Notes under the pieces: generated by a model
Told to the model about the DNA's origin: nothing
The model's input: only the letters and a program-made list of their open reading frames with translations
Database searches by the model: none
Shown here: in pieces, positions 28,621 through 37,409 of the stretch
Numbering within the stretch: position 1 is the stretch's first letter
How the letters are laid out: the number at the start of each line of letters is the position of its first letter
NCBI RefSeq assembly: GCF_003350475.1
Contig: NZ_QQAV01000004.1
Location: 62,001-126,000, forward strand
Reading direction: 5' to 3'
DNA from: Pseudacidovorax intermedius
GTDB lineage: Bacteria; Pseudomonadota; Gammaproteobacteria; Burkholderiales; Burkholderiaceae_C
Length of the DNA stretch: 64,000 nt
Program-made: the position numbers and the translations under genes

Positions 28621-28624
28621 CCGC

Positions 28625-29638
28625 ATGCCTCCTTCGTCCCCTTCCGCCGGCGCGGCCGTCCTCTGGTGCAACCTGGGCTCGCCGGCCGCCCCCACCGCCG
28701 CCGCCGTGCGGCCCTATCTGGCCCAGTTCCTGGGCGATCCGCGCGTGGTCGAGATCCCACGCGCCGCCTGGCTGCCGATCCTGCACGGCATCATCCTGCG
28801 GGTGCGCCCCGCCAAGTCCGCGGCCAAGTACGCCACCGTCTGGACGCCGCAAGGCTCGCCGCTGGCAGTGCACACCGAAGCGCAGTCCCGGCTGCTCGGT
28901 GATGGCCTCGCGCAGGCGGGACACGGGCAGGTGCAGGTGATGCACGCGATGCGCTATGGCGAACCTTCGGTCGAGACGCGGCTGCAGCAGCTGGCGGACG
29001 CCGGCATCCATCGCGTGCTGGTGCTGCAGGCCTATCCCCAGTACTCGGGCACCACCACGGCCAGCATGGTCGACGCCGTCAACGCCTGGTGCGGCCGGGC
29101 CCGGCGCGTGCCCGAGCTGCGCTTCGTGGCCGACTACCACGACGACCCGGCCTACATCGACGCCCTGGCCCGCAGCGTGGAGCGCCACTGGCAGGCCCAC
29201 GGACGCGGTGCCATGCTGGTGATGAGCTTCCATGGCATCCCGGCGCGCAACATCAAGCTGGGCGACCCCTACGAGCAGCAATGCCTGCGCACGGCCGAGT
29301 TGCTGGCCGCACGGCTGGGCCTGCCCGCCGACGCCTGGCGCGCCACCTTCCAGTCGCGCTTCGGCGCCGCCGAATGGCTGCAGCCCTACACCGAGCCCAC
29401 CTTGCGCGAGCTGGCCAAGCAGGGTCTGAAGAGCGTGGACGTGATGTGCCCGGGCTTTCCGGCCGACTGCCTGGAGACGCTGGAAGAGATCGCCATGGAG
29501 GCCCGCGAGGCCTTCCTCGAATCGGGCGGGGAGGCCTTCCACTACATCCCCTGCCTGAACGAGGACGCGGACTGGATGGCCGCGCTGACGCAGCTGGCCG
29601 AGCGGCATCTGCAGGGATGGCCGACCCGGGCAGGCTGA
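28625..29638 (+). CDS. hemH: ferrochelatase HemH
   Basis: A 337-residue enzyme that inserts Fe2+ into protoporphyrin IX, the last step of protoheme synthesis. The ATG at 28625 leads into the family opening AVLWCNLGSP. The catalytic His203 lies in SFHGIPARN, the second key residue Glu250 in FGAAEWLQPYTEPTL, and the closing signature is VMCPGFPADCLETLEEI. Length is normal. It probably acts at the inner membrane face like other ferrochelatases. It has no Shine-Dalgarno sequence and sits almost back to back with a HAD gene. Confidence 0.96.
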   Translation: MPPSSPSAGAAVLWCNLGSPAAPTAAAVRPYLAQFLGDPRVVEIPRAAWLPILHGIILRVRPAKSAAKYATVWTPQGSPLAVHTEAQSRLLGDGLAQAGHGQVQVMHAMRYGEPSVETRLQQLADAGIHRVLVLQAYPQYSGTTTASMVDAVNAWCGRARRVPELRFVADYHDDPAYIDALARSVERHWQAHGRGAMLVMSFHGIPARNIKLGDPYEQQCLRTAELLAARLGLPADAWRATFQSRFGAAEWLQPYTEPTLRELAKQGLKSVDVMCPGFPADCLETLEEIAMEAREAFLESGGEAFHYIPCLNEDADWMAALTQLAERHLQGWPTRAG

Positions 29639-29757
29639 AGGCCGGGAGGACCGCAAGGGTCCTGCGACAAGTCCTGGCCGCAAGGCGGTCGTCATGGGCC
29701 GCCGTGGGGCCCCTCCCGCAAGGGGAGAGGGAGTGAACCCCGGCTCTGCCCACAGGA

Positions 29758-31905
29758 TCAACTCGGCAGTCGCAGCCCCGACAGCGCGCGGTCCAGCTTG
29801 ATGAGCCAGACGCGCGTGGGCCGCTCCAGGTCGCTGCCGCGCGTGATGCGGGCCTTGACCACGCCACTCGGGCAGCCGCTGACGATGTGGCCGCTGGCGT
29901 CGAAGGTGCAGTCCTCGACGCTGCCGTCGACCTTGTTGCCGTTGGCGTCCAGCAGCACCGTCGACAGGCCGAAGTCGTCGTCGTTGACCAGGGCCAGCGT
30001 GTTGTCGTCCACCAGCGCGAGGCCTTCGGCCTTCTCGGCCAGCCAGCCCAGCGCATTCAGGTCCAGCAGCTCGGTCTTCTGCATCGGCACCACGCCCGCG
30101 TAGCTCACGCCGTTGGAGGCGGCCTGGATGATGCTGCTGATCTCCAGGTTCTCGTCCATGGCGGCGATGTCGGTCGCGCCGGCCGGCAGCACCACCAGCA
30201 TCAGCTTGTTCATCACCTTGCCGTCGCTCTTGCGCGCGCCCTGCTCGATGACGATGAAGCGCCCGTTGCCCAGGCTGACCACGTCGCCCAGCTTGGCGTT
30301 GCCGGTGCGGTCCTTGTCGTAGGCCGAGCCATCGATGGGATAGGCATAGGACTTGGAGGTCTCCGTCGCCGGATCGAATTCCACCCAGCGCGCGAACTTC
30401 GCGATGTGGCGCACGTCGGTGTTGCTGCCGCCCGGCGGCTTGGCCTTGAGCGACTTGCCGTTGGCGTCCTTGGGATCGATGGGACTCTGCAGGAAGCCAT
30501 GCAGCCGGCCAGTGGCCACATCGAGCGTCAGGCCTTCCATGCCGCGGTTCAGCCGCCGCTTGGCGAAGATGGCCGGCAGGCCGTTGCCCGGCGCGTACTT
30601 CTTTTCGATCACGCCGGTGGCGATGTTGACGCGGGCAACGAAGGGGCCGTATTCGTCGCTGGTCCACAGCACGTTGCGGGCCTTGTCGTACACCATCGAT
30701 TCCGGGTCGAGCCCGTTGGCATCGAAGCCGGACTTGGTCGCATCGAAGACATAGGTGTCGGTCAGCGGGATCTCGCCGGTGGAGCCCACGCTGCCCGCCT
30801 TGGGCGGCAGGCCCGTGGCCTTGGTCTGCGCATCCACGCGCAGCGGCGTGCTCGAGGCCAGCACGGCGCCGCCCTTGCCGACGCGGATCAGGCCGAAGCT
30901 GGGCGCGAACGACGGCGCCGGGAAGACCTTGCTGACGCTGGTCGCGCCGCTGCTGTCGCCGGGCACCGGCACCGTGGGACCGTCACCATTGGGGCCACGG
31001 TCGGTCACGGCATAGAACTCCAGCGCGCCGTCGTCGGCCTTGCCCTTGAAAGCCAGGCCGGAGCCATAGGCGGGCAGGAAGCCCATGGGAAAGTCGGCCC
31101 GCACGGCCGCCTGCGTGCCTTCATAGGGCACGTAGTACTTGCCGTCGGCCATCAGTTGATAGCGCGTCACGCTCACGCCCAGCGTGCCCAGGGCATTGGT
31201 CTGCGTGTACGGGAAGGCCACCGGCGTACCGATGGCCGCGGCGAGCGTGTTCTCGAAATGCTCGCGCGCCAGCAGGCGGCGGCTGTCGTCCACGGTGCGT
31301 GCCGCCCAGGGTGCCGACAGGCCGGCCAGCAGCGTCTGCAGCGACGTGTTGAAGTCGGCGGCCGTGGCCGAGAAGTCGAGCGCGCCGGCCTTGAGGCGTG
31401 CCTTGAGCTCGGAGGTCAGACGGATGCCGTTGGACGGGTCGCCATCGTCATCGAGCGACTGCAGCGCCAGCAGGCGATTGACCACGGCATCGGCCTGCAC
31501 GCCGACGGCGCCGTTGGCCAGGCCAGCCAGGGTGAGCGGGGTGACCACGCTGCCGCATGCGGCGCTGCCGAGTTCGAGCGCACCGGCGCGAAAGCGCACG
31601 GTCTCGCCCGGCTTGCACTGGAAGCGACCCTGCGCATCGGTCTGCGCAATGGCGGCGCTGCCGGCCTGGTAGTCCAGGCCTTCGACGGCGGCATCGAGGA
31701 AGAAGCCGGTCGTGGCGGTGGGCGTCGAGGTGCCCGTGCCGGTGTTGCCGCTGCCCGCGGTGCTGCCGCCGCTCGACGAAGTGCCGGTGACCGGCACCCA
31801 GGCACTGCTACCGCCACCGCCGCCGCAGGCCGCCAGCAGCAGGCCTGCACCCGCCATCGCCGCCCAACCCCTCATTGCATGTCGTGTTCTCTTGCTCATC
31901 TTCAT
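29758..31905 (-). CDS. lipoprotein with esterase-like/phytase-like beta-propeller domain
   Basis: A 715-residue exported lipoprotein. The N-terminus is a signal peptide with lipobox LLAACG followed by a Gly/Ser/Thr-rich linker (about residues 27-65), which suggests surface or outer-membrane tethering. Residues 70-220 form a domain of unknown type with two Cys. Residues 270-715 match the esterase-like activity of phytase family (beta-propeller): YAVTDRGPNGDG, NGLDPESMVYDKARNVLWTSDEYGP and RRLNRGMEGLTLD. Members may hydrolyse phosphoesters, but activity is not assured. The ATG at 31905 or the one two codons later (31899) is the start. Nothing around it gives a pathway. Confidence 0.82.
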   Translation of the reverse strand: MKMSKRTRHAMRGWAAMAGAGLLLAACGGGGGSSAWVPVTGTSSSGGSTAGSGNTGTGTSTPTATTGFFLDAAVEGLDYQAGSAAIAQTDAQGRFQCKPGETVRFRAGALELGSAACGSVVTPLTLAGLANGAVGVQADAVVNRLLALQSLDDDGDPSNGIRLTSELKARLKAGALDFSATAADFNTSLQTLLAGLSAPWAARTVDDSRRLLAREHFENTLAAAIGTPVAFPYTQTNALGTLGVSVTRYQLMADGKYYVPYEGTQAAVRADFPMGFLPAYGSGLAFKGKADDGALEFYAVTDRGPNGDGPTVPVPGDSSGATSVSKVFPAPSFAPSFGLIRVGKGGAVLASSTPLRVDAQTKATGLPPKAGSVGSTGEIPLTDTYVFDATKSGFDANGLDPESMVYDKARNVLWTSDEYGPFVARVNIATGVIEKKYAPGNGLPAIFAKRRLNRGMEGLTLDVATGRLHGFLQSPIDPKDANGKSLKAKPPGGSNTDVRHIAKFARWVEFDPATETSKSYAYPIDGSAYDKDRTGNAKLGDVVSLGNGRFIVIEQGARKSDGKVMNKLMLVVLPAGATDIAAMDENLEISSIIQAASNGVSYAGVVPMQKTELLDLNALGWLAEKAEGLALVDDNTLALVNDDDFGLSTVLLDANGNKVDGSVEDCTFDASGHIVSGCPSGVVKARITRGSDLERPTRVWLIKLDRALSGLRLPS

Positions 31906-32008
31906 CCGTCGTTGTGGCCTGCGCACCGTGCGGCAGGCGGCCCCGATTGGCGCTCAGGGTTGTGACGGATTCGTGACTGGGAGAACAGGGGCGCTCGCGC
32001 CCAGCCGC

Positions 32009-33580
32009 TCAGATGGCGAGCAGCACGTCGCCCTTGACCGGCCGCAGCCCGAGCCGGCCCGGCGAGGTGTACTGCTGGCGGTATTCCTCGAAGGGCATCG
32101 TGTCGGCGGCCTCGATCTGCCGCTGGGCCTGGACCGAGTCGGCGCTCATGGCCTCATAGCGGGACTGCTGCTCGGGCGTCCAGGGCATGTCCAGCAAGGC
32201 GAGCTGCGCCTGGCGCGAACGCTCGATCGCGAAGCCGGTGAAGGAGTCCGCATGCGAGGCCGCCATGGCTTGCAGCACCCGGGCTGACGGCAGCGTGTCG
32301 GGCTGCGCCAGCGACTGAATGGCGGCCTCCACCGCGCGTGCATGTGCATCGCCGCCGCCCAGCGCCGCATCCATGGCTTCCGCGATGGGCCGGCATTCGG
32401 TCAGGATCTCGCGGCCCCAGTCGGCCAGCAGCACCTCCTGCCCGCCGCGGCGCAGCGTCAGGCCGGGCTGGCGGCCGGACTCGGCCACCAGGTGCTGGTT
32501 GTGCTTCATCTCGACGATCTCGTCGCGGCTGTCGGGCGGGCTCTCGCGCAGCAGGCACTGGAGCAGAAACACGTCCAGGAAGCGCATGGTCTGGGCGCTG
32601 ATGCCGACGGGCTCGAAGGGGTCGAGGTCCATCAGCCGCACTTCCACATACTCCACGCCACGCTCGCGCAGGGCATGCAACGGCCGCTCGCCCGGGAAGA
32701 TGACGCGTTTGGGCCGGATGGTGCCGTAGAACTCGTTTTCGATCTGCAGCAGCGTGGTGGCGAGTTGGTTGTACTCGCCACCCAGATTGCGCACGCCGAT
32801 GGCCTCGTAGGGTGCATAGGGCCGCGTCAGCGCATCGGCCAGCGAGGCGCCGTAGCCATCGAGTCCGTTGTAGCTCACGAAGAGCGAAGCCTGCGCCTCG
32901 CTCTGGTAGCCCAGGCGTCCCATGCGCAGCGACGTCGCATGGGGCTTGTGCATGGTGTATTCGCCGATGGGCTCGAGCGCATGCGGCCGGCCTTCGACGA
33001 AGCTCGCACACACCGCCGGCGAAGCGCCGAACAGCACCAGCAGCAGGAAGGCCTGCCGGCGGAAGTTGCGGATCAGCGCGAAGTAGTCCTCGCTCGACAC
33101 CTCGGGCATGGACCAGTTGTAGTGGATGCCCGAGATGGTCTGCATGCGCCGGCCGTAGCGATGGCCCAGGCCCATGCGGTAGACGCTTTTGGCGCGCCCA
33201 ACGTTGGAGGTGCCGTAGCGACCCAGCGGAATGGTCTCGTCCGACGGCAGGCCGCAGGGCATGCTGGAGACCCACATCATTTCCTCGCCGCAGGCTTCGC
33301 GCAGCACGCGGTAGGTGAACTGGTGCACCTCGGTCAATTCGGCCAGGCAGGCGTCGACGTCGGCATGCACGCCGGTGATCAGCTCGAGTTGCGATTCGCT
33401 GAAGTCGGTGGTGATGTGCGGATGCGTGAGCGCGCTGCCCAGCGCGGCCGGATGCGGCGTGAGCGCGAGCTTGCCATCCGGCTGCGCGCGCAGGCTTTCC
33501 TTCTCGATGCCGCGACGGATGCCCTGGAGCCGGGTCGGCGCCAGGCCGCCCAGACGTTGTTGAAGTCTGTTCATGTGCAT
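32009..33580 (-). CDS. gshA: glutamate-cysteine ligase (GshA, class I)
   Basis: A 523-residue cytoplasmic enzyme for the first step of glutathione synthesis, joining Glu and Cys with ATP. It is of the E. coli class I type by length and sequence: GIRRGIEKESLR at the N-terminus, TDFSESQLELIT (ATP/Glu site), ISGIHYNWSMP and MHKPHATSLRMGRLGYQ. Two ATGs lie close together (33580 and 33574); GAGACG just upstream serves either. gshB is not in the window. Neighbouring genes do not form an operon with it in any obvious way. Confidence 0.95.
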   Translation of the reverse strand: MHMNRLQQRLGGLAPTRLQGIRRGIEKESLRAQPDGKLALTPHPAALGSALTHPHITTDFSESQLELITGVHADVDACLAELTEVHQFTYRVLREACGEEMMWVSSMPCGLPSDETIPLGRYGTSNVGRAKSVYRMGLGHRYGRRMQTISGIHYNWSMPEVSSEDYFALIRNFRRQAFLLLVLFGASPAVCASFVEGRPHALEPIGEYTMHKPHATSLRMGRLGYQSEAQASLFVSYNGLDGYGASLADALTRPYAPYEAIGVRNLGGEYNQLATTLLQIENEFYGTIRPKRVIFPGERPLHALRERGVEYVEVRLMDLDPFEPVGISAQTMRFLDVFLLQCLLRESPPDSRDEIVEMKHNQHLVAESGRQPGLTLRRGGQEVLLADWGREILTECRPIAEAMDAALGGGDAHARAVEAAIQSLAQPDTLPSARVLQAMAASHADSFTGFAIERSRQAQLALLDMPWTPEQQSRYEAMSADSVQAQRQIEAADTMPFEEYRQQYTSPGRLGLRPVKGDVLLAI

Positions 33581-33693
33581 CGTCTCAAATCTGGGGTTCG
33601 GGGCGGACGGTAACACCGGCCGCCGAGTCCTGCCGCCGAGGGTCCTCTCGCCCTTTTCAGGGCCCCTCGTCCTCGTGCGGCAGTTGCGTTGAC

Positions 33694-34368
33694 TCAGGCA
33701 AGAACGCGCTGCAGGAAGGCGGCGATGTCGCCGATTTCTTCCATGCACACGCTGTGCTCCATGGGGTAGGCGTGCCATTCGACCGCGTGGCCCAGACCCA
33801 GCAGCGTGTCACGCGCATGCTCGGCCCGGGGCAGCACCACGACGTTGTCGCGCGTTCCGTGGGCCAGGAAGATCGGCGTGGCCTGGTTGGCCGGATGACG
33901 CTCGGCCGCCGTGCGGTCCGCCAGCGGCAGGTAGCCCGACAGGCCCACGATGCCGGCCAGCGGCGAGGCATGCCGCAGACCGGTGAGCAGCGCCATCGCG
34001 CAACCTTGCGAGAAGCCGGCGATCACCGTGCGCTCGCTGGGAATCCCGCGCTCGCGCTCACGGGCCAGGAGGCCCTCGAGCGTGGCCATGGACTGGCGCA
34101 GGCCGGCCTCGTCTTCAGGCCGGCCGGGGCCCAGGATGTCGTACCACGCCGGCATGGCATAGCCACCGTTGATGGTCACGGGCTGGACCGGCGCGTTGGG
34201 GAAGACGAAGCGCACCGGGCCGATGGGCGCCAATGCCTCCTTCATCTCGCGCACGATGGGCACGAAGTCGTTGCCATCGGCGCCCAGGCCATGCATCAGC
34301 AGCACGGTGGCGCGGGGATCGGGCCCGGTCTCGATCTCGATCGGCGGGCGGGAAGCAGTGGTGTTCAT
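33694..34368 (-). CDS. carboxylesterase/phospholipase family alpha/beta hydrolase
   Basis: A 224-residue small esterase like the YpfH/EstB and acyl-protein-thioesterase group. The fold signs are LLMHGLGADGNDF (oxyanion region), the nucleophile elbow GFSQGCAMAL, the acid in AHGTRDNVV and the base in AYPMEHSVCMEE. It lacks a signal peptide, so it is cytoplasmic. The ATG at 34368 overlaps the stop of the upstream gene (ATGA), showing translational coupling to an exported protein of unknown function. Confidence 0.9.
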   Translation of the reverse strand: MNTTASRPPIEIETGPDPRATVLLMHGLGADGNDFVPIVREMKEALAPIGPVRFVFPNAPVQPVTINGGYAMPAWYDILGPGRPEDEAGLRQSMATLEGLLARERERGIPSERTVIAGFSQGCAMALLTGLRHASPLAGIVGLSGYLPLADRTAAERHPANQATPIFLAHGTRDNVVVLPRAEHARDTLLGLGHAVEWHAYPMEHSVCMEEIGDIAAFLQRVLA

Positions 34369-34790
34369 GGCGTGGCCAGTTGTCGGCAGCGGTTGATGTT
34401 GTCGGCCAGCTGTGGCGCGGGCGAAGGCTTGCAGCCTTCTGCGGCGGGCAGCATGCGGCACAGGCCCACGACGTGCAGGTCGGCAATGGCCTCGGTGCAG
34501 GCGGCGTAGGGCGCCAGGGCCGGATTGGCATGGCTCTTGAAGTCCCAGGCCTCGGTGAAGGCCAGGGTGCGGCCCATGGAGACCTCGAACTGGTCGCGGT
34601 CGCGCTCGGCCACGGCGCGGTCGATGGCGGCCTGCTCGGCTTGCAGCAGCCGCAGCGCCGCGGCCGGAAAGTCGCGCACATCGGCCTGCGCCCGGGCGGC
34701 CGGCGCCATGCCGGCCATCGCGACGGCCAACAGCGCAGCGACCAGGCAGGAAGCAGCCGAGGCGGGGTGGGAGAGACGAGGAAAAGTCAT
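34365..34790 (-). CDS. exported protein of unknown function
   Basis: A 141-residue protein I do not recognise. It starts with a clear Sec signal peptide (about 33 residues, cleavage near ARAQA-DV). The mature part is mostly helical, with four Cys (in YAACTEA, GLCRML, EGCKPS and NRCRQL) that could form two disulfides in the periplasm. It is coupled by ATGA to the downstream esterase. A long in-frame extension upstream to 35153 overlaps two other genes and is rejected. Confidence 0.7.
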   Translation of the reverse strand: MTFPRLSHPASAASCLVAALLAVAMAGMAPAARAQADVRDFPAAALRLLQAEQAAIDRAVAERDRDQFEVSMGRTLAFTEAWDFKSHANPALAPYAACTEAIADLHVVGLCRMLPAAEGCKPSPAPQLADNINRCRQLATP

Positions 34791-34887
34791 GCGGAAAGTG
34801 CGTGGCGACGCAGGCGCCGCCGCGCGATTGGAGCGCAATCCGGCAGCCCCTGCAGGGTCGCGCGCCCAGAAGCCTGGCGCGAGGCGC

Positions 34888-34893
34888 CACAAT
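34888..34893 (+). promoter_or_regulatory. candidate -10 of the 52-codon gene
   Basis: CACAAT followed by ACGGGG lies 47 nt before the ATG of the small gene. The same hexamer is used at several other starts here. No good -35 is visible. Confidence 0.3.
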
Positions 34894-34940
34894 ACGGGGT
34901 TTCGCATTTTCGTCACCTCGTCCAGCAAGGAGTACTCACC

Positions 34941-35099
34941 ATGGGCAACAAGATCGTCACCGAAGCCGACCGCAAGGCCACCAAGCCCCTGCCGGGCGCC
35001 ATCGTCATGCGCAGCGGCGGCGGGCAGAAGCGCAGCCTGGAACGCGGCACCGCCACCCGCAGCAAGAAGAACCCGGGCAAGCGCGCCCACCAGGGTTGA
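34941..35099 (+). CDS. small basic protein of unknown function (52 aa)
   Basis: A 52-residue, Lys/Arg- and Gly-rich protein with no hydrophobic segment, starting MGNKIVTEADRK and ending GKRAHQG. It has one of the best translation signals in the window (AAGGAG, 11 nt before the ATG) and its own Rho-independent terminator 18 nt after the stop, so it is very likely expressed. The charge suggests nucleic-acid or ribosome contact, but that is only an inference. It is too short for a family assignment by eye. Confidence 0.7.
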   Translation: MGNKIVTEADRKATKPLPGAIVMRSGGGQKRSLERGTATRSKKNPGKRAHQG

Positions 35100-35117
35100 T
35101 CGGCCTGCCAGACGGCG

Positions 35118-35144
35118 AAAGCGCGGCACGTCCGCGCTTTTTTT
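35118..35144 (+). terminator. terminator of the 52-codon gene
   Basis: AAAGCGCGG pairs with CCGCGCTTT around CACGT, followed by a run of T to 35144. It is a textbook intrinsic terminator. Confidence 0.9.
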
Positions 35145-35185
35145 CGTCCGCACGGCAGCTTCTTCCCCTTCCGAGACCCCATTCC

Positions 35186-35386
35186 ATGGCCAAGAAGAAC
35201 GACGACCAGATGCTGATGCGCGGTGCCATGTGCGCCTTCATCGGCGTGGTGGTGCTGCTGGCGCCCATGTGGCTCAAGTCGCCGGGCTGGCGCGAGATGA
35301 TCGGCGGCGCCCAGACCGTCGGCTGGTTCGCGGTGATCCTCGGCGTGGCGCTGATGGGCGTGGCGCTGTGGCGCCGGCGCCGCTGA
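35186..35386 (+). CDS. small two-helix membrane protein
   Basis: A 66-residue protein with two predicted membrane helices (about residues 12-29 and 43-61) joined by a short loop PMWLKSPGWREMIG, with a basic tail WRRRR that should stay in the cytoplasm. It starts 42 nt after the terminator of the preceding small gene. No known motif is visible. Function is unknown. Confidence 0.6.
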   Translation: MAKKNDDQMLMRGAMCAFIGVVVLLAPMWLKSPGWREMIGGAQTVGWFAVILGVALMGVALWRRRR

Positions 35387-35420
35387 GCGCCAGCCCAGCA
35401 TCCGATGCCCACCGGGACGC

Positions 35421-36326
35421 TCATGCACCTCGCTTGAGCCGCTTGACGAGTTCGACCGCCGCGAGCACGACAACCCCGGCCACGATGCCGATAGCCGCAT
35501 TGGCCAACAGCCCCAGCAGCATGCCCGGGAACCCGCCGAACTGGTGGGCCCAGCCCTCGACCGCATGGCCCACCGCCGGCACGCCATGCACCAGGATGCC
35601 GCCGCCGACCAGGAACATCGCGGCCGTGCCCAGCACCGACAGGGCCTTCATCAGCCAGGGCGCCATGCCCACCAGGCCGCGGCCCACGGTACGCGCCAGC
35701 GCCCCGGAACGGCGGGTCAGCCACAGGCCCAGGTCATCCAGCTTCACGATGCCGGCCACCAGGCCGTAGACGCCCACGGTCATCAGCACCGCGATGGCGG
35801 CCAGCACCGTCAACTGGGTGAGGAAAGGCTGACCTTCCACTGCGCCCAGCGTGATCACGATGATCTCGGCCGAGAGAATGAAGTCGGTGCGGATGGCGCC
35901 CTTGATCTTGTCCTTCTCCAGCTGTGCCGGATCGGCGCCGCCCTCCACCATGGCCTGCACATGCTCGCGGCGTGCCTGCGCATCTTCGCCCTTGTGCAGG
36001 AACTTGTGGGCCAGCTTCTCGACGCCCTCGAAGCAGAGGAAGGCGCCGCCCACCATCAGCAGTGGCGTGATCAGCCAGGGCAGCCACGACGCGATGGCCA
36101 GCGCTGCCGGCACCAGGATGGCCTTGTTGAGCAGCGAGCCCTTGGCCACGCCCCAGACCACCGGCAACTCGCGGTTCGCCTTCACGCCCGTCACCTGCTG
36201 GGCATTGAGTGCCAGGTCGTCGCCGAGCACACCGGCGGTCTTCTTGGCCGCCACCTTGGTGAGCACCGACACGTCGTCGAGCACGGTGGCGATGTCGTCG
36301 AGCAGCAGGAGGAGACTGGAGGCCAT
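35421..36326 (-). CDS. DUF808 family membrane protein
   Basis: A 301-residue inner-membrane protein of the DUF808 (YedI-like) family. The opening [39 protein letters not shown] is highly conserved in that family, and the ATG at 36326 (preceded by GAGGAGGAG-like purines inside the region) places it at the N-terminus. Several hydrophobic helices follow, with the charged cytoplasmic segment [16 protein letters not shown]. Function is not established in any organism that I can name. Confidence 0.85.
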   Translation of the reverse strand: MASSLLLLLDDIATVLDDVSVLTKVAAKKTAGVLGDDLALNAQQVTGVKANRELPVVWGVAKGSLLNKAILVPAALAIASWLPWLITPLLMVGGAFLCFEGVEKLAHKFLHKGEDAQARREHVQAMVEGGADPAQLEKDKIKGAIRTDFILSAEIIVITLGAVEGQPFLTQLTVLAAIAVLMTVGVYGLVAGIVKLDDLGLWLTRRSGALARTVGRGLVGMAPWLMKALSVLGTAAMFLVGGGILVHGVPAVGHAVEGWAHQFGGFPGMLLGLLANAAIGIVAGVVVLAAVELVKRLKRGA

Positions 36327-36414
36327 GCGGGAGTTCTCGGTCAGGGGCACAGCGCAAGCTCGCTGCGCGCTGGAGCCTAAGGGGCGGCGTGCCGGTCCTG
36401 CGTCAGCGCAGACG

Positions 36415-36942
36415 TCAACCCAGCGTGCGCTTCAGCCGCACTTCCTCGATGCGCACCGTGCTGTTCAGCGCCGTGGTCTTGGCGGTCTTCATGTCTCGCT
36501 TGAAGCCGACCTGATGCTCGAAGAAGTTGAGGGCGCGCTCGTTGCGCAGCGGCACCCAGGCCGTGACGGTGGTGCAGCCCTCGTCCTCCAGGCCTTCGGT
36601 GGCGGCATCCCACAGCTGCAGGGCCACGCCCTTGCCCCAATGGTCGGGGTGCACGTACAGCGCCCAGATCTCGCCGGTGGTGGGCGGCGTCTTGGGATCG
36701 CGCGAGCGGTCGAAGCCAACGAAGCCGACCACCTGGTCGCCCTGCACGGCGACCAGCACCTGCGGCTCGGCGAATTCGATGGCCTGGCGCCACTTGGCTT
36801 CGCGGGTGCCGGGCGCGACCAGCGCGTCGAGCTGGTCGTCGGGCACCAGGCCTTGATAGACGGCCCGGGCGGCGGCGGCGTGAATCTCGGCGATGGCACG
36901 GGCGTCACGGGTTTCAGCGGGGCAGACTTCGTACGGAGACAT
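36415..36942 (-). CDS. GNAT family N-acetyltransferase
   Basis: A 175-residue single-domain GNAT. Motif A lies in [23 protein letters not shown] (acetyl-CoA pyrophosphate loop), with the beta-bulge strand before it, and motif B in [19 protein letters not shown]. The sequence is typical of the broad small-molecule or ribosomal-protein acetyltransferase class. It is divergent from the ferredoxin gene with 89 bp between the starts. Substrate is unknown. Confidence 0.85.
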   Translation of the reverse strand: MSPYEVCPAETRDARAIAEIHAAAARAVYQGLVPDDQLDALVAPGTREAKWRQAIEFAEPQVLVAVQGDQVVGFVGFDRSRDPKTPPTTGEIWALYVHPDHWGKGVALQLWDAATEGLEDEGCTTVTAWVPLRNERALNFFEHQVGFKRDMKTAKTTALNSTVRIEEVRLKRTLG

Positions 36943-37031
36943 TCAGAACTTCTAAAAAATCGGGCCGCCATTGTCGCTGCCCGGCCGCGGCCGCCCCAGC
37001 CCTACACTGCGCCCCTCGCCTGCTTGCTGCC

Positions 37032-37322
37032 ATGTCCTACAGCGTCCTCATCCAGCCCTCGGGCCTGCGCTTCAACGCCGAAGCCGGCCGAAGCCTGCTG
37101 CGCGCGGCCGAGGACGTCGGCGTGGTGCTGCCCAGTTCCTGCCGCAACGGCACCTGCCGCACCTGCCTGTGCCAGGTGCGCGAGGGTTCGGTGGTGCACA
37201 CCATCGAATGGCCCGGCGTGACACGCGAGGAACGGGCGGAGGGATGGATCCTGCCCTGCGTGGCCGAGGCGCGCAGCGACATCGTCATCGACGTGCCGCT
37301 CGCCGCATCCTTCGGCGACTGA
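37032..37322 (+). CDS. plant-type [2Fe-2S] ferredoxin
   Basis: A 96-residue electron carrier. The cluster ligands are Cys37, Cys42, Cys45 and Cys76 in the C-x4-C-x2-C...C spacing of plant-type ferredoxins (SSCRNGTCRTC ... LPC). It has no fused reductase domain, so it should pair with a separate oxidoreductase. A TACACT hexamer at 37002-37007 could be its -10. The genes on either side do not identify the partner; the Rieske oxygenase of this window is 25 kb away. Confidence 0.9.
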   Translation: MSYSVLIQPSGLRFNAEAGRSLLRAAEDVGVVLPSSCRNGTCRTCLCQVREGSVVHTIEWPGVTREERAEGWILPCVAEARSDIVIDVPLAASFGD

Positions 37323-37409
37323 CGCGCGGGAGCCCCGGCCCCGGGGTTTCTGCCGACGCACCAGGAAGGGGCACGACCGCACACTCCGGGCGGGCTTCGC
37401 TCCTTCACC

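Noticed and set aside
26741-28624. Long in-frame extension upstream of hemH on the plus strand
   Set aside because: It overlaps hpnE, the SH3 gene and the HAD gene; ferrochelatase homology begins right after the ATG at 28625.
29639-29757. GC-rich inverted repeats (CCCCTCCCGCAAGGGG type) between hemH and the phytase-like gene
   Set aside because: There is no T-run, and such short GC stems are expected by chance here. They are not reported as a terminator.
28610-30667. Long upstream extension of the HAD gene frame on the minus strand
   Set aside because: The added residues show no homology sign, overlap hemH and the phytase-like gene, and only the ATG at 28609 gives a normal HAD start.
34791-35153. 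N-terminal extension of the exported protein at 34365-34790
   Set aside because: It runs across the 52-codon gene and its terminator, and would move the clear signal peptide into the middle of the protein.
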